Shown: one piece after another, positions 47,741 through 61,051 of the stretch | How positions within the stretch are numbered: position 1 is the first letter of the stretch | How the letters are laid out: the number at the start of each line of letters is the position of its first letter | Assembly: GCF_017591425.1 (NCBI RefSeq) | Contig: NW_024465434.1 | Coordinates: 1,178,001 to 1,242,000 of the forward strand | From: Ochotona curzoniae | Taxonomy: Eukaryota > Chordata > Mammalia > Lagomorpha > Ochotonidae | Length of the DNA: 64,000 bases | Direction: 5' to 3' | Notes under the pieces: generated by a model | Seen by the model: the letters and a program-made list of their open reading frames with translations, nothing else | The model's database searches: none | Told to the model about the DNA's origin: nothing | Program-made: the position numbers and the translations under genes

Positions 47741-50110
47741 GAAACTCATGCAAGAAGATGCCAGGTGAATGGCTCCCATGCCAATTTCATCCAGCTACAA
47801 CCAGACATTGGATTTAAAGGAATTTCTACTCTTTGAATCAAGGAAGACCACCGATTTCTAGTTTGAGCTGTTTTATAAGGGGTAAAATTCCATATAAATT
47901 TCCAGGTAACTGACCTTGGCTTTAGTTTAGATAAAGGTATAATGATGTGCATTCTCAGCATCCTTTTATTTTTATTCTTAGCATCTTATGTCATCCTGGT
48001 GTAACTGCAGGACTGATTGTTCTTTTAGAGATGTTGCCTATTCCATACTAGCCTTCTATTCGGGACTGTCCTCCCAGGCCTCCTCGTAATAGGAGTCAAC
48101 AGGGTGTCTTCCTTGAGTTTCCCACCTCCCTTATGACATCTAGTCCCGTAGCGCTCTGCTACTTAGAATCGAACTCATTCTGTCCCTTTGTATTTGCCTC
48201 TCAATGGGAAAACTTCTGAATTCGGGTAGTGCCTTCTTAGATCCTCTAATGACTTAGGCCTTTGTTTTGGACCCTGTGCTGTTTTGCTCTGTTAGATCTG
48301 TTTCCTCCAGACTTGAGGCAGTGAGAGTCTACACGACCATGGACAAGAAAGCTAGGATGCAAACAGTTTTGCAATAGATTAGATGGGCTAATTAATAGTC
48401 AGGGTCCCTTCTCCATTGGAATGAGAAAAGGGAAAGTCTCTTAACAAGTGTATAAAATGTTTGCTTCTACCTAAAGGGTCCTTTCAGCTAGACAAAATAC
48501 CTTCCCATCCTTAGGAGTTTTCAGTTTATTGTGAGAATGCAAGGATTTTACCTGTCAGACTGGTGGCTTATTATTTTATCACGAGCAAGGTTTTGTCCCT
48601 GTCCTCTTGTTGACTGTTAACCCTTGTTCTGCTCACTGGAAATATGCTTAAGGCACTTACAAAAATCTTCTACTTTTATGGGTCTTTCTTCCCTTGAAAT
48701 GCTCTCCTATTACTAAGACAGGAGTCTTACTTAAAAAAACACAAAAACCAAAAAACAAAAAGAACTTCTTTGCACACCGTGATCTGTCTCCCTGAAAATT
48801 CTTTCATGTAAGACAAGAATTGAAGTTGTTATTATCTTTCACATTGGATTCCTCACAAGGGTTTCCGCTAGCTGGCATCATGACCCCCTCAAGAGGACAC
48901 CTGATGGAATGTTGCCTGAACCATGGACCGATAGTTTGCCCCTAATCAGCTTTAAGAAACCAGAGTGGTTGTTGCCCTAACCTCTGACAGCAGCCAGGGT
49001 TTCATATGCAGAGTGGGGGATAAGGGAGCATGGAATTAGAAGCAGGTCAGACCAACTCCATCCTATAACTCCTGCCAGCACATTCACGGTGAACATGCCA
49101 GGGGTATACTTTCTTTGTGGCCAGGAATACAGCAATCTTCCTGATAACAGGGACTAGTATTTCCTTCGTTGTCCTACACTCTGTATACCCCCCCAACAAG
49201 TCCCTGCAGATGGGATTCTGCTGTTCAGACAGAACGAAGTCTTGTTTCAAACACCCTGCCTTCTGTTCCGGCAGTCTGTACCCTCTACTCTCCTCCTTCT
49301 CTTTTATGATCCCCCTATTGCAGAGTGCAAGGGATCATGCCAGAGAAAAGTGTAGGATGTACCAAGGAGTCTATTAGGGAAGCTTGGCAACAGTAGGACG
49401 CGCTTGCTACATTCTAGACACTGGAGTTGTGCCTTCCTAATGCTAGCCACAGTCACTAGGCAACCAAATAACAAAATAATAACAAAAATTAGCAAATGAG
49501 CAAAGCCCTGATAGGAAGGTCATAACTGTGAAATCCATCTATTAAACCGAAGACCTATGTTCCAACTTCCCCAGCAATACAAATTATCCTAAGAGATGTG
49601 GAACAAATAACCTAAACGCACTTACAAAACGGCAAGCATCTAAAACGAATTCACTTTTTCCTTGCTTCTCTGTCCACATTCCATTCATGCTAGTAGTTTG
49701 CATAGCCCCCATCTCACCTGAAACTCTTGAAAGTACACGAATGAGAAACAGAAGACATCTTAGCATTTGCGCTGACATTGGCTCACCCAAGCTGCCTCTG
49801 TCCTTTGAGTCTGTAGGAAGCAAGGGGCAAGCGGGTACGTAAGAGGCCAACAGCTAAAGTGATGAAGCATATAAGGAGGTATGGGAGAGAGCACAGACAC
49901 CCTCCCCGGTGCAAGCTTTCAGGGGCCTGGGAGGGGTGTCATCACCCAACAGTGCAGCACTGTCCCCCCTTAGGTTACAGGTAGGCAGGGGAGGTGTGGC
50001 TTCCACACTCATGATCCTAAACAAGCTGAGTACCATACCAGCCCTGAAATAAAGTCTTATTTTAACTAGCTGTCCACTCACCTTCTTTGACTCCTGAAAC
50101 CTAATCTAAA
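47741..50110 (+). mobile_element. Endogenous retrovirus remnant with 3' LTR (probable)
   Basis: At 49,102-49,155 one frame shows a short Cys-containing env surface-subunit type signature (YFLCG followed by an LPxN). It stops after 18 codons, so the gene is dead. About 900 bp downstream a block with LTR features runs to about 50,095: TATAAGG at 49,870 and AATAAA at 50,050 about 180 bp later, with a pyrimidine-rich end. Gag and pol were not recognised. It separates an L1 5' end from L1 ORF2. Class I is a guess; borders approximate. Confidence 0.4.
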
Positions 50111-50129
50111 ACTCTAACAGAGACTGGAG

Positions 50130-50735
50130 GTGAAAGGATGGATCAAGATACTGCATGATATGGGAAAGTAAAATAGAAGCAGGTATAATCATCCTAATGT
50201 CAAGAAAAACAAATTTTTAGACAAACTGTTTACAAAGATGGGAATTATGTCATGACTCAGGGAACAATTCAACAGGGAGGTGCGACTACTGCCATGTCAG
50301 TGTGCCTGGCTAAGTAAAACAAACATTCATGAATCCGCAGGGAGACGTAGGCTTCCGTAGGGTAATATTGTGGGAATTTAACACCCCACTTTCATAAATG
50401 GACAGATCAACTAGACAAGAAGTCAGCAAAGGCACCACCCGATTAATCGACACTATGAAACAAATGGAGCTGATCAATATCTGCGGAACATTTCATCCCA
50501 AAGCCGCAGCACACTTGTTCTTCAGTGCCTGGGGCTGTCTGACTGGATGTCAGGCCATAAAGCAAGACTCAACAAACTTGAAAAAATTAACGTCATACAT
50601 ACCATGCATCTTTTCTGACCCAAATGCATTCGAGATAGAAGGTAACAACATGTTTTAAAAAAGAAACTTAGCATCATGTTCCTGAATGAACAGTGGGCCA
50701 TAGGAGAAATTGAGGGAGAATTTTAAGAGCCCACT
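50130..50735 (+). mobile_element. L1 ORF2, endonuclease part
   Basis: Sense L1. CATCCTAATGTCAAGAAAAA at 50,191, the ATGGACAGATCAAC box at 50,398 and the CATGCATCTTTTCTGAC stretch at 50,604 follow L1 order. Broken frame. Confidence 0.82.
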
Positions 50736-51741
50736 GTATTTTTAATTCGATTCATACAGTTTTTCTAATCTAATTTTTCTGTTTGATTCTTTTTCACTAT
50801 TACTGCTGATCTTGGCACCCATGTTAAGTACTGATTTATTAATTCTGCTCGACTCTTTGTTCCACAAATGTGAATAACTGATTCCTTCAAATTCTTTCTC
50901 AGGTATTGTCATCAGTCTTCCTGTTTTCAGAGTGTGAGGAGTCCTACCTATGACCTTGCTCATTGATAATCTTATGTCTCTACACTGGCTTCCACGCAGG
51001 TGGGAGACAATTTGTTTCTATCTCTTTTAGAGCATGGTTTTTGTTGATGGAGGGGGTTTTCCTGAAGAGGTGCCTCTAGATATTTGTTTGGAGGCATGCT
51101 TTAACTTTGATTCTAGTTAGGTGTTATACTATAATCTCCTGTGAGGAATAAGGCACAGAGCAGAAAGAAAGCGGGATACACACTCACAGACAGAATGAAT
51201 TTATCCAAGAGTAACATTCACAGAGGTGGCCAACTACTGGCATGCATAGGGAGCAAACATGCAGCTGAGGGTAGGTGGTGGTCAGACTTGTGTAGCCGGA
51301 GTTTTTACAGCATAAGCCAGGTAGGGGGCATTGGAGTGCAGGGGAAAGGAGGCATGCTGAGAACATTTTGCCAGTTTTTCTGTGGGTATTCCTATTTGTG
51401 GACCAGGTAGTTGGAAAGGAATGCAGGGGTTATAGTGGGGGAACACCACAGGCGTGAGTTTGAGCTGATTTGGGAAGCGCACCAACAAATGTCCCTTAGT
51501 CTGCAGACACTTACGTTCCTATTACATTAGTCTTGACTCAGTATCCATAAGGAGATGTGGTGCTGGTTCTATCTGGATTGCTTCCTGCCTATATGGAAAC
51601 TGATGTGGGTGGGGTATCTATTTGCTGGATTGGGCTGATTGAAGAGCAGCCTTGAGTTTTTCCTACATAATGGCTTGGGTGACAGGAGTCACCGACTCCT
51701 GTAAGAACTTCTGAAACACATTCATACAGATTGCTGTAAAT
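50736..51741. other. Unassigned; possible antisense LTR
   Basis: L1 wording ends at about 50,735. The 51,130-51,540 part, G-rich on this strand with GAATTTATCC near its left side, could be an antisense LTR. Not identified. Confidence 0.3.
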
Positions 51742-51950
51742 GTACCTGGGAAGAGCAGTGGATGATGAACAAAGTCCCTGGGCCCTTGCCTCCCACATGT
51801 GAGATCTAGAAGAAGCTATTGGTTCCTGGTTTTAGCGTGAATCAGCTCTGCTCATTTGGACCATTTCAGAATGAACCAGCTGGTGGAAAATTATTTTTTT
51901 TTTCATTCTTTCTCATTTTGTAACTCTGCCTTTAAAATAAATCTGGAACA
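51742..51950 (+). mobile_element. SINE, 5'-truncated
   Basis: Sense SINE lacking its tRNA-like head: from the GGGAAGAGCAGTGGATGATG block to a TTTAAAATAAATCTGG tail. Confidence 0.85.
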
Positions 51951-51959
51951 AAAAAACTT

Positions 51960-52930
51960 AGACTATGGGTATTCGTAAGAAGGTTTGGTAAAGTGGCAAT
52001 ATATAAAAATACACAAAAATCAATAGAATCTATATGTATAAACAATGCCATGGCTGGGAGAGAGCTTATGAGGCCATTATCATTCACGGTATCTTGAAAT
52101 AATGTAACCAAGGATATGAAAGGTTTTTACAATGAAAATTGAAAATAGAGACACAGAAGACATAAAATAGAAGATCTTTAATACTTATGGATTAGAAGAA
52201 TTCATGTCATTAAAATATTTATTCTACCTAAAGCTAATTACAGACTCAGTACAAATACCAAGGATATTCTTTTGTCAGGTCTGAAAAAAAGAATGCTGAA
52301 ATTCATATGGAAACACAAGAGACTGCAAATTGCTGATGTAATCTTAGACAATAAAAACAAAATTGGAGGCATCACAATATCAAATTTCAAGACACACTAC
52401 AGGGAAATTATATTAAGAATAGCTTTGTACTAGCACATAAACAGACATGTAGACTGACAGAACAGAATAGAAACCCTGGAAATTGAGCCACATAGCTACT
52501 AGTCTTTGATGAATAAGAAAATAAAGTCCAGATAATTTTCAACAAGTGATGTTGGGCAAAGTGGGTATATTCATCCATAAGCAAAAAACAAGGCATCCAC
52601 TTTATACCTTACATGAAAAACTGCTCGAAATGGGTCAAAGATTCAAATGTATGAATTAGTACCGTCAAAATACCAGTGGAAAACATCAGGGAAGCTCTGC
52701 AAGACATTCGCATAGGAAAAGACTTTTGGATAAGACCTCAGCACCAAAGGCAATAACAGCAAACAAATGGGATGACAGGAAGTTTCTGTACTACAAGGAA
52801 ACAATAGAGGCAACTGATACAATGCGAGAAAATATTTGCAACTGTATAACTTATGAAACATTGATATCCAACTTCTGTAGAACTCAAGAAACCCATCATC
52901 GACTAAAAATCATTAGATAATGAGTAAAGA
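51960..52930 (+). mobile_element. L1 ORF2, C-terminal part
   Basis: Sense ORF2 from after the RT core to the C-terminal domain. AAACAATGCCATGGCTGG at 52,040, the GAAATTCATATGGAAACA box at 52,298 and the AACAAATGGGATGACAGG region at 52,763 follow L1 order. It ends near 52,930. Confidence 0.88.
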
Positions 52931-52939
52931 ACATGAATA

Positions 52940-53330
52940 GATTTTTATTTTTTTAATTTTAACTTTTGGTAAGATGATAGAGTTTATCCCAAAGAGCTGG
53001 CATCTTGGAGAAAAAGATCTTCTGGTCCAAAGTATTATTTTTTTTTGTGCTTAATAGGTCAGCAAGAGATGTTTTTAATGGGACAGAAATCATTTCAGGG
53101 TAAGTTAGAAATAAAATAGTAAGTGTACTCAATTTGCCATTTGGCAGATACTTGGGCTTTGTTCTGGCTAGGACCCATAAGGTCCTACTGGGAAATTTGA
53201 GCTTCATCCAGGTAGAAGCCTCTTTAGAGTGAGGCTCAGTATGGGTTAGAGAGTATTTTGTTTGGTGGATCAAAGTACAGCATTCCAAACCATCTCCCTT
53301 GAGGAGGTGCTTGAAGTTTTTATGCCGTAA
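52940..53330 (-). other. Unidentified block with an open antisense frame
   Basis: A T-rich left border and a 109-codon frame on the minus strand (52,959-53,288) suggest a retrocopy, but the protein was not recognised, there is no poly(A) signal in place and no target duplication was found. Confidence 0.25.
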
Positions 53331-53884
53331 GAGTAGGCACCAGGCAGTTCACGGCAGCAGGAGCTGTTTTATATGCATATATACATGTTTATATAGAATT
53401 TAGACAAGATATGAAAAGGAATAAAAATCAGATACTTTTATATTGCAGTTACAAAAATTTCCACTGTCAAACTTTTGCTTCCATACCTATGGAATATAGA
53501 TGTCAACTATATTCCTGCTAATTCCTGCTCATGAATGCACACCAGACATTTTTGGAAGGGAAAATACTGACACAGTAAAAATCATCTTTCTACATCTCCC
53601 CCACGGAGGGAGAACAAAATCATATTTTCAAAGTCTCCAGATATATAACATTACGACTTCAAACAGTTCTATTGATGAAAGTAGCAGTCCTAATTTTAAG
53701 ATTACTGGAACTATTGACCTGATTGAAGACAGTCCCCCCAGAGAATAAATTCCAAAACTGGTCTCCAGTTCCTCTATCCAAGATGAAAATCAGAAAGTTT
53801 TACCAATTGTCAAAGCATTGAATGTCAAGCTACAAGAGTTAACAATTAAGGTTCAGTGTGATCAGTATATACTTGATATTTTTA
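53331..53884 (+). other. Unidentified block, possible retrocopy fragment
   Basis: The 53,500-53,748 frame (82 codons) and its continuation after one stop to about 53,870 have a protein-like composition (rich in S, D, E; the segment TGTIDLIEDSPPRE is not low complexity). I do not recognise the source. It ends where L1 resumes. Confidence 0.28.
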
Positions 53885-55330
53885 GAATGTTCCATCCCAG
53901 AGCTGCATAGTGAAATTCCATCAGTGCATGTAATCTTTGAGGAGAGATCATTTATTAGGCTATAAAACAAGTCACAACAAATATAAAAAGTTGAAATTGT
54001 TTATCTTTTCTCACCACAATGTAATGAAAGTATTAAGAAAACAAACTCTAGAATTAATTATACAGACAAATGGAGATTGCCTAATCTGTTCCCAAAAGAA
54101 CAATGGATAGGATAAATCAAGAAAATAATGAAAATTCAAACACAATATTTCAAAATTAATCCAATGCACACAAACTGAGGCACAGGAAACAGAAAACCTA
54201 AATAGACCAAAACTGAGGGGCTGATGTTCAATTAGTAATACAGAGTCTCCCAGTAAGGAAAAGCCCACGACTGACGGCTTCACTAGTGAATTCTGCCAAG
54301 CTTTCAAGGAAAACTAAGATCAAACTATTCAGAACTGCTGAAATTGAGAGAATCCTTTAACATTCTAAATGCCGCATCCCCCAATTCCAAAATCAGACAA
54401 GATTTCAGAATTAAAGAAAATAAGATCAACATTCCTGATTAGTGTAGATACAAAAATCCTCCTGAAAACGTCAGCAAATCAAAGGTAATAATGCACTGAA
54501 AAGATCAGCTATGTGGAAGATACGGGATTTATCTCAGGATTACAGGGAGTGCTTCAAGATATGCAAATCAGCAAATATGCTACTCAAAAATCAATAAAAT
54601 GAAGAATCAAAACCCAATGATTATCTTGATGAAGAGAAAGCATTCCATAAAATACAACCTACTTATGGTAGAAGCCTTGAAAACTGAATATCGAGGGAAG
54701 GTATCTGAACATGGTAAAGGTAATATTCGATCAACTTGTACTCAACATCATGTTCAATGGTGAGAAACAGAGTTTCCAGGAAGATTTGGAACTGGGGATA
54801 GATGTGCACCATTTTCCTTCAAGACAAAGTTTTCGTCAGAGCCACTAGGCAAGAAAAAGTTGTCAAGGGTAATAGAGATGGAAAGAAGCAAGCCAAATTA
54901 ACCCCATTTTTCAGAGAGCATTTTGGGGGTGGGGGAACCAAAAGATCAACTATCAAGAAGTTTGGACATGCTGAGTGACAGGATATACAGACATGCACAA
55001 TCCATAGCATCCTCACTGGAAAATGACGTGACCGAGAAAGAGCTTAAAAGAGCAAACCCTTTCACAATAGCAACGTGAATTTAAATTTCTTGGGATGTAT
55101 TTATTGAATATGTAAAAGAGCTCTACAATTAACATTATAAAATTAGTAAATGACAGAAAACACACAGTTAATGAAAAAAAGTCATCCTTATTTGTAACAA
55201 GGAAAATGGTGCGCATCCTCCAGTATATAAACAGCTAGTGAAGCGAGAATTAGATACATGCATGGATTCAGGAAATAATGGGCCAAACCGAGCAGATATT
55301 CTAGTTTTCAAAAGATACAATGTATTGTTT
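53885..55330 (+). mobile_element. L1 ORF2 remnant
   Basis: Sense ORF2 from the endonuclease end (53,885-54,070) through the finger and RT region (54,240-54,900) to about 55,330. Heavily mutated with many indels. Confidence 0.8.
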
Positions 55331-55824
55331 TGTAAGTAAGGGATTTTTCTCTTTTTATGAAATAAAGTATTATACTGTATACTTCTTCAGCACAGGCTGT
55401 GTGGTAGAGCAATCACAGTGCAGGGCTTGCTGCGAAGTGACTGTTCACTCTTTAGTTAAAGCTGCAATTAATAATGTGATCTATTAAAAGTGATCCAGTA
55501 TTTCATATTGCCACTTAGAATAGCTTTTTTTTCCCTGTAAAAGAAAATCTGTAAAAAATACTAATATCTAACCAATGCCTATCACACCATATAAAAACCA
55601 GGATCTTGGGAATGAAAACAAGCATGTGGGATAATACATGCTTCCCCTCCAGGGTGTAAAACAGGTGAAGAATTTCATGCCTGGAGAATATTTCCTTTGA
55701 TTCTAATCACAACTGAATTCTATATTCTGTCATATGATACCATATTCTATTACACATAGAAAGAGCCTGGCTCCCTGGAGCTACTAGAAATGCAACGAAA
55801 ACATCACCAATATGCATTGCCCTG
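55331..55824. other. Unassigned DNA
   Basis: Nothing recognised. Confidence 0.5.
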
Positions 55825-56377
55825 TTTTTTTTTTTTAAGATTTATTTATTTTCACGGCCCGGCAGCGTGGCCTAACAACTAAAGTCCTTGCCTTGAATGC
55901 GCCGGGATCCCATATGGGCACCAGTTCTAATCTTGGCTGCCCCACTTCCCATCCTGCTCCCTTCTTGAGGCCTGGGAAAGCAGTCGAGGACAGCCCAAAG
56001 TCTTGGGGCTCTGCACCCACATGGGAGACCTGGAAGAAGTTTTTGGCTGCTGGCTTCGGATTGATGCAGCACCGGCTGTTGCACTCACTTCAGGGTGTGA
56101 ATCATCAGAGGGAAGATCTTCCTTTCTGTCTTTCCTCCTCTCTGTATATCTAATAAAAATACAGAGAGCTGATCCAAAGCCAGGATCCAGGAACTTCTTC
56201 CAAGTCTCCCACATGGGTGCAGGATCCCAAGGCTTTGGGCCGTCCTTGACTGCTTTCCCAGGCCACAAACAAGGAGCAGGATGGGAAGCAGGGATGCCAG
56301 GATTAGAACCGGTGTCCATATGGGAACTGGTGCATTCAAGGCAAGGACTTTAGCTGCTAGGCCATTGTGCCAGGCCC
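55825..56377 (-). mobile_element. C-type SINE split by an inverted SINE
   Basis: The antisense SINE tail (T12 then AAGATTTATTTATTTT) lies at 55,825-55,852. The remainder, from ACAGAGAGCTGATCC to GTGCCAGGCCC, lies at 56,161-56,377. GCCCTG borders it on both outer sides (55,819 and 56,378), a possible short target duplication. Confidence 0.88.
55853..56160 (+). mobile_element. C-type SINE inside the inverted SINE
   Basis: Sense SINE starting CACGGCCCGGCAGCGTGGCC and ending CTGTATATCTAATAAAAAT. It inserted into the tail-proximal part of the opposite-strand SINE. It is nearly full length. Confidence 0.9.
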
Positions 56378-59300
56378 GCCCTGTATTTTCCAATTCCATG
56401 TATATGCTTTCATTTCCAGAACTAATAAAAAGTGCCCTTGAAACACTTGATAACATTTTCCCATCTTGTATCTGCCCTTATCAAGAAGAAAATAGCTACA
56501 TGAGTTCTCTTTTCCTTGGAAATCTTTATGGACTAGGGATTTTCCAGACTTGAAGTTAAACTCTTCCTTTAATGAGGTGATTATTTTGTCATGTGTTGTG
56601 GTAAGAGGTTTACCGTGTGAGTGCAACACAGAAGTAAATTGGTGCACAGTAGACACAGCCTTCATTTTGCTTTCTGGTTAGCTTACTAGAACTGGTCTTT
56701 TGGAATGTTTTACCAATTAGGTATGAGCTTCTGAATTCACTTTAATGAGCCTGTCCATTTATCAACTGCTTTTTGAAAATGTTTCACTATTTCATCTAGG
56801 TCTTGAAATGATTGTAGACTCTTGCTGATAAGGTTCTTCTGATAATTCCTCAGAGGAAAAATAAAACTCACTCCATGAATTGTCTCCATGGAATATTCAT
56901 TGAAATAGTGACATGCATAATGAATATTGGAATCATATACAAATGCACATCTTACCATTTTTAGAAAATGTATCAAAGATTCTTGGAGTGCTAAACATAC
57001 AGGAATATATTTTATGACTTTAATGCCATTTAATACATATTTGTGGAGCTGTGTAGTTCTTTATTCTACTGTGAAAAACACTAGAACACAGAGATGAGAC
57101 TGTTAAATTTTAAATGAAGGTAATTATTATGTCTAGTTTGCCTTCATGCTCAACAATCATTGGCTTCTAACATGGGATCAAGGAATGAAATTTTGAAAGT
57201 CCAGCATTAACACTGGGTCCGAAGAACGCGTTACTCAATACAGAGAAATCAACTCTATTTTCATGCTGATCTAAACTAGTCGTTTCCTTCAGGCATGGTA
57301 GAGAAATGTCACTTTTGTTTCTCTTCCTGCTTGCTCATTTGCGCAGAGCTCAGAAAACACACAGCCTAGGAAGCACACAGTGTAAGCTACTGCCTTCTCT
57401 CTCTTTTTTTTTTTTTTGGCATAACAGAAAAAAATTAGTCATCGAAACAACTGGTTCTAAATAATAAACTCCCATAGAAGAGTTGTGTAACCCATGTTTG
57501 TCTTTAAAATGTCAAATCCTTCTCCGACTTCCCTGATGATAAAGTTTGTCCTTATAAAAAATGGCACAAAAGCTAGTTAACAGTTAAACAGGTGTGTTTT
57601 GTTTGGTCCAAAGAATTCGCTGCAAAATTTTCATTTAATAAAGTGAACTCAGAACTGGATAGAAAAGCAGACTTAAGTGCCTGAGTGGAAAGGTCACATG
57701 ATTTTATAGTGATTACTTTTTTTGAATAGTGCAAAATTTTTGCTGTTTTGACAACCTCTGGTGGTTAATCCACGTGTATTCAAAAGTCTCTGAAAGAAGG
57801 AATCCCTTTCCTTCTTAAGTAATACTGCAGTAGGTAATAAATACCATTTCCATTTGCTACCGAAATTTTTAGAACCTTTCAAACATTTCTCTGGCAAGGA
57901 AAGAGATCAGCAATCTTTAATATTTAGATATTTTCCTTGTCAATCTTCCAAATTAAGGATTCTGCGTTCATGTACATATACATGTATCTAATTATTTAGT
58001 GGCTTTGTTATTTCTTTGCACCCCACATCTTATTCTGGAATGAATAAAAGGTGATTTGTGAGAATAAGACAACTACAGAAGATAATGACAATTAAAACAG
58101 ATAAAACACCTAGATTGTAATCCATACATTTGTTCATCAGTGAATTATTGACTCCAAGTAGCCTACTACAGTCATACATATCACAGGAACCATGACATAG
58201 AATTAAATTACTTTCCAAGGACATGCCCAATTAATCGATATTGATGTCAGTCAATTCTTTCTCAGAGATTTAAGAAAGGATACTGTGCAGGCTTTTATGC
58301 TAGTAGGACTGTTATTATAGAGAGGGCAATTGTTGAAAGAGAAGCTTTTGCAGAAATTAAGTAAGAAGGGCTTCAGAGGCGGCAATGGACTTACTTGGAC
58401 ATTGTCAGTTTATTCAGGAACAGATAGTATTCAAAAAATGGGAATTTGAAGAACAATCACAAGATAGGAAACTAAATCATAAGTTGAAAGTCATGATTGA
58501 GGAGGAGATATTATATGTTTGAGGACACAGAAGAGTGTGCCAAGTTATTACCTGGAGAAATACAGTATGATTGCCAAGATTCCCCCAAGAACCCATTTCC
58601 AACTAGCCCTTTGAAATGTCAAGTGGCGCTTGTCAGCACAAGTTGTATTTGTTATCTGAGTCACAAGTGGAGAGTTCTGTCACAGAAAGTGGCTGATTTT
58701 TAACAAAGTTTGAGTTTCTATACCTTACTTATTTTACATTTTGGGTTGCATTTGAAGGAAATTCAGATGTAACAAATTTCACATTGTTCACTGCATGGCT
58801 TCAGTGGTCAGACTCCATGGTTAGTAAAACAGGCATGGTACCTGGCCACAAGGAGTTTAGGTATAGTCCATGCTAAAAGAATGAAGAAGGAAAAATGGCA
58901 GGCCCAGATAACCCAGGTCTGGACTCCTAAAGGCAGGGACAGTTCACTTGGACTCAGCAAAATAAGTAGCTGGTTTAAAAAATGTTACACAGAGGTACAA
59001 AAAAAAAAAAAAAAAAAAAAAAACTGAGACAATTATTTGATTTTTTTTTTTGTTCAGAAAGTTTATACTTGTTAATCACTAAAGATGAAGATGAGCCAGA
59101 TTTTTAAAAATGAGAAAATCTGGGTATGATTCAGTAATTGTGACAAATTTATCATATCAAAATAGGATTTAATAGTATTGGAAGCAAGAAACATTTTGCA
59201 CCATCTCATATTTTGTTTTATTAATTTATAACTATTCTGAAAGAATAAGTTTAAGAATAAACCAGCCTCAAAAATAAAGTCTAGCTTTGTTCTGGGGGTA

Positions 59301-60910
59301 CTGTCACACTCTTAAAGGGTTTGAGAATTATTTTTTTTAAATTTATGTAAGCTAAAACTTGATTTCTGCATGTTAGAAACTAAAAACCAACAAATTTAAA
59401 AAGCTCATTTGAGTACTTTGGAAATCTTCATTTTTCATCTTCTTTGTGTTCATACAAATAGCATTTTTATGCTACAGGTATATCTTATAAGCTAAAATCA
59501 CTCAAGGATCAAGAATGGCACTGAGAAACAAAGGCTCCTTGCTGTGTTTGACCTGGTGGATGCTGAGACACACACATCATCTCCCATGATGGCCATGTGC
59601 CGCACAACCTTTAGAAAACTCCACTGTGCACCGGGAGAGGAGGAGAACAAACAAGAGGAAAAGCAGCTGGCTGTTAGGAGCTGTGACCTGCTGCAACCCT
59701 GAAAGGGTCTCCTTGGTCCCAGTGGTCCGAGTTCTTTGTTAAAGACTACTTTCAGTAATAACTAATTAAATATTAAATAAACACGGCCATTAGCTAGAAT
59801 AGTTGCTTATGGGAATTGCATAGGAAAGTAAACTGGCTAATATTTTAAAGGAAAAAAAAAAGACTGGATGATAATTTAGACAAATTTTCATCTTTTTAAA
59901 ATGTTGCTGAAATAACAGAATTGGTGAAATTTAAGGGAATTTGAAATTCAAATATTCCAATTATTCCGGGTGCAACCCTAGAAGCTAAAGAAATGATGAT
60001 CTGTGGTCTGAATGATAGTTAGCAATAACCACATTTTTTAAAAATAGAAAATGGAAATGTACTAAATTATTTCCAAAAATTATTCAGTAAGTATAAAAAC
60101 TAATTTAATGCCCAGTTTTGATCAACTACCGATTAAAATATTTCCAATTTTTGTCGGACTATTCCACTTATGCACTACTAATTACACAGCAGCAGCTACA
60201 TAGAGCTAAGGCACAAAGCATCAAAGGGATTAAAAATTTATCTTGGATTTTTCTTATAATATCAAATGCTTTTAATTCATGGTGACATCATGGTATATTA
60301 ATCACTTGTTTCAAGAATATCAAAGGCAAAAATGAATGAAAGGTAAAAGGAAGTCATTACTATATTTAGAATTTTAAAATTTCCTTTTCTTTACTAATCA
60401 GGGAAATAAAAGCACCAGTGGCAATAACTGTTATTTAACGAGGGAAATTTGGAGCTGCTGCTATAAATCTCCACTATGCATTGTACACTTTAATTACAAA
60501 CTAGAAGGAGCATAAATCTCAACTACATATTTAAAAGAAATGCGATTCAATACGTGCTATTACCCTTGCTAGAAGCAAGTGAGTGTGCCAATCCCCACAT
60601 TACAATTCAGTGAAATATCTGGAAGGAAAAATCAAATATTTTGTCCTCCGATAATGAGAATAGATGTCCATTATTCATCATCTTTTTATAGTAGAGCTAA
60701 TATATAATCAGAAATTGTGCTACACATTTCAAACCTATAAATAGGGATTTGGGAAAAGACAGTAGGGATATACGCAAAGGATCCTCTCCTTTAAACACTG
60801 TATGATAGAGGCACTTTCGTGAGTTTTAAAGACAGTGGCGTCTACATAATAAAAGCATGATCAACCGTACCTGAATAACTACCACACTGATCTTTTCAAT
60901 GAAACTTAAA
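56378..60910. other. Long unassigned interval
   Basis: About 4.5 kb in which I recognise no SINE, L1 or LTR and no convincing exon. It contains a T run at 57,402-57,416 and an A run at 58,999-59,023. The 60,000-60,900 part keeps several TAATTA/ATTACA-type AT motifs and few long homopolymers, as conserved non-coding DNA often does, but that cannot be judged from one genome. Confidence 0.5.
58999..59023. repeat. A25 run
   Basis: Uninterrupted adenines. Could be the tail of an unrecognised plus-strand retroposon, although the bases before it were not identified. Confidence 0.95.
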
Positions 60911-61005
60911 CTTTTTAAAAAATATTTTTTTTGCAAAGTTAGATTCCATATACATATATATATAAGTATTTACATAAATACATATATATATATATATATA
61001 TATAC

Positions 61006-61051
<46 letters not shown>

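Noticed and set aside
55380..55480. A small nuclear RNA-like stretch (CTTCAGCACAGGCTG)
   Set aside because: The match to U6-type sequence is limited to a few bases and does not continue.
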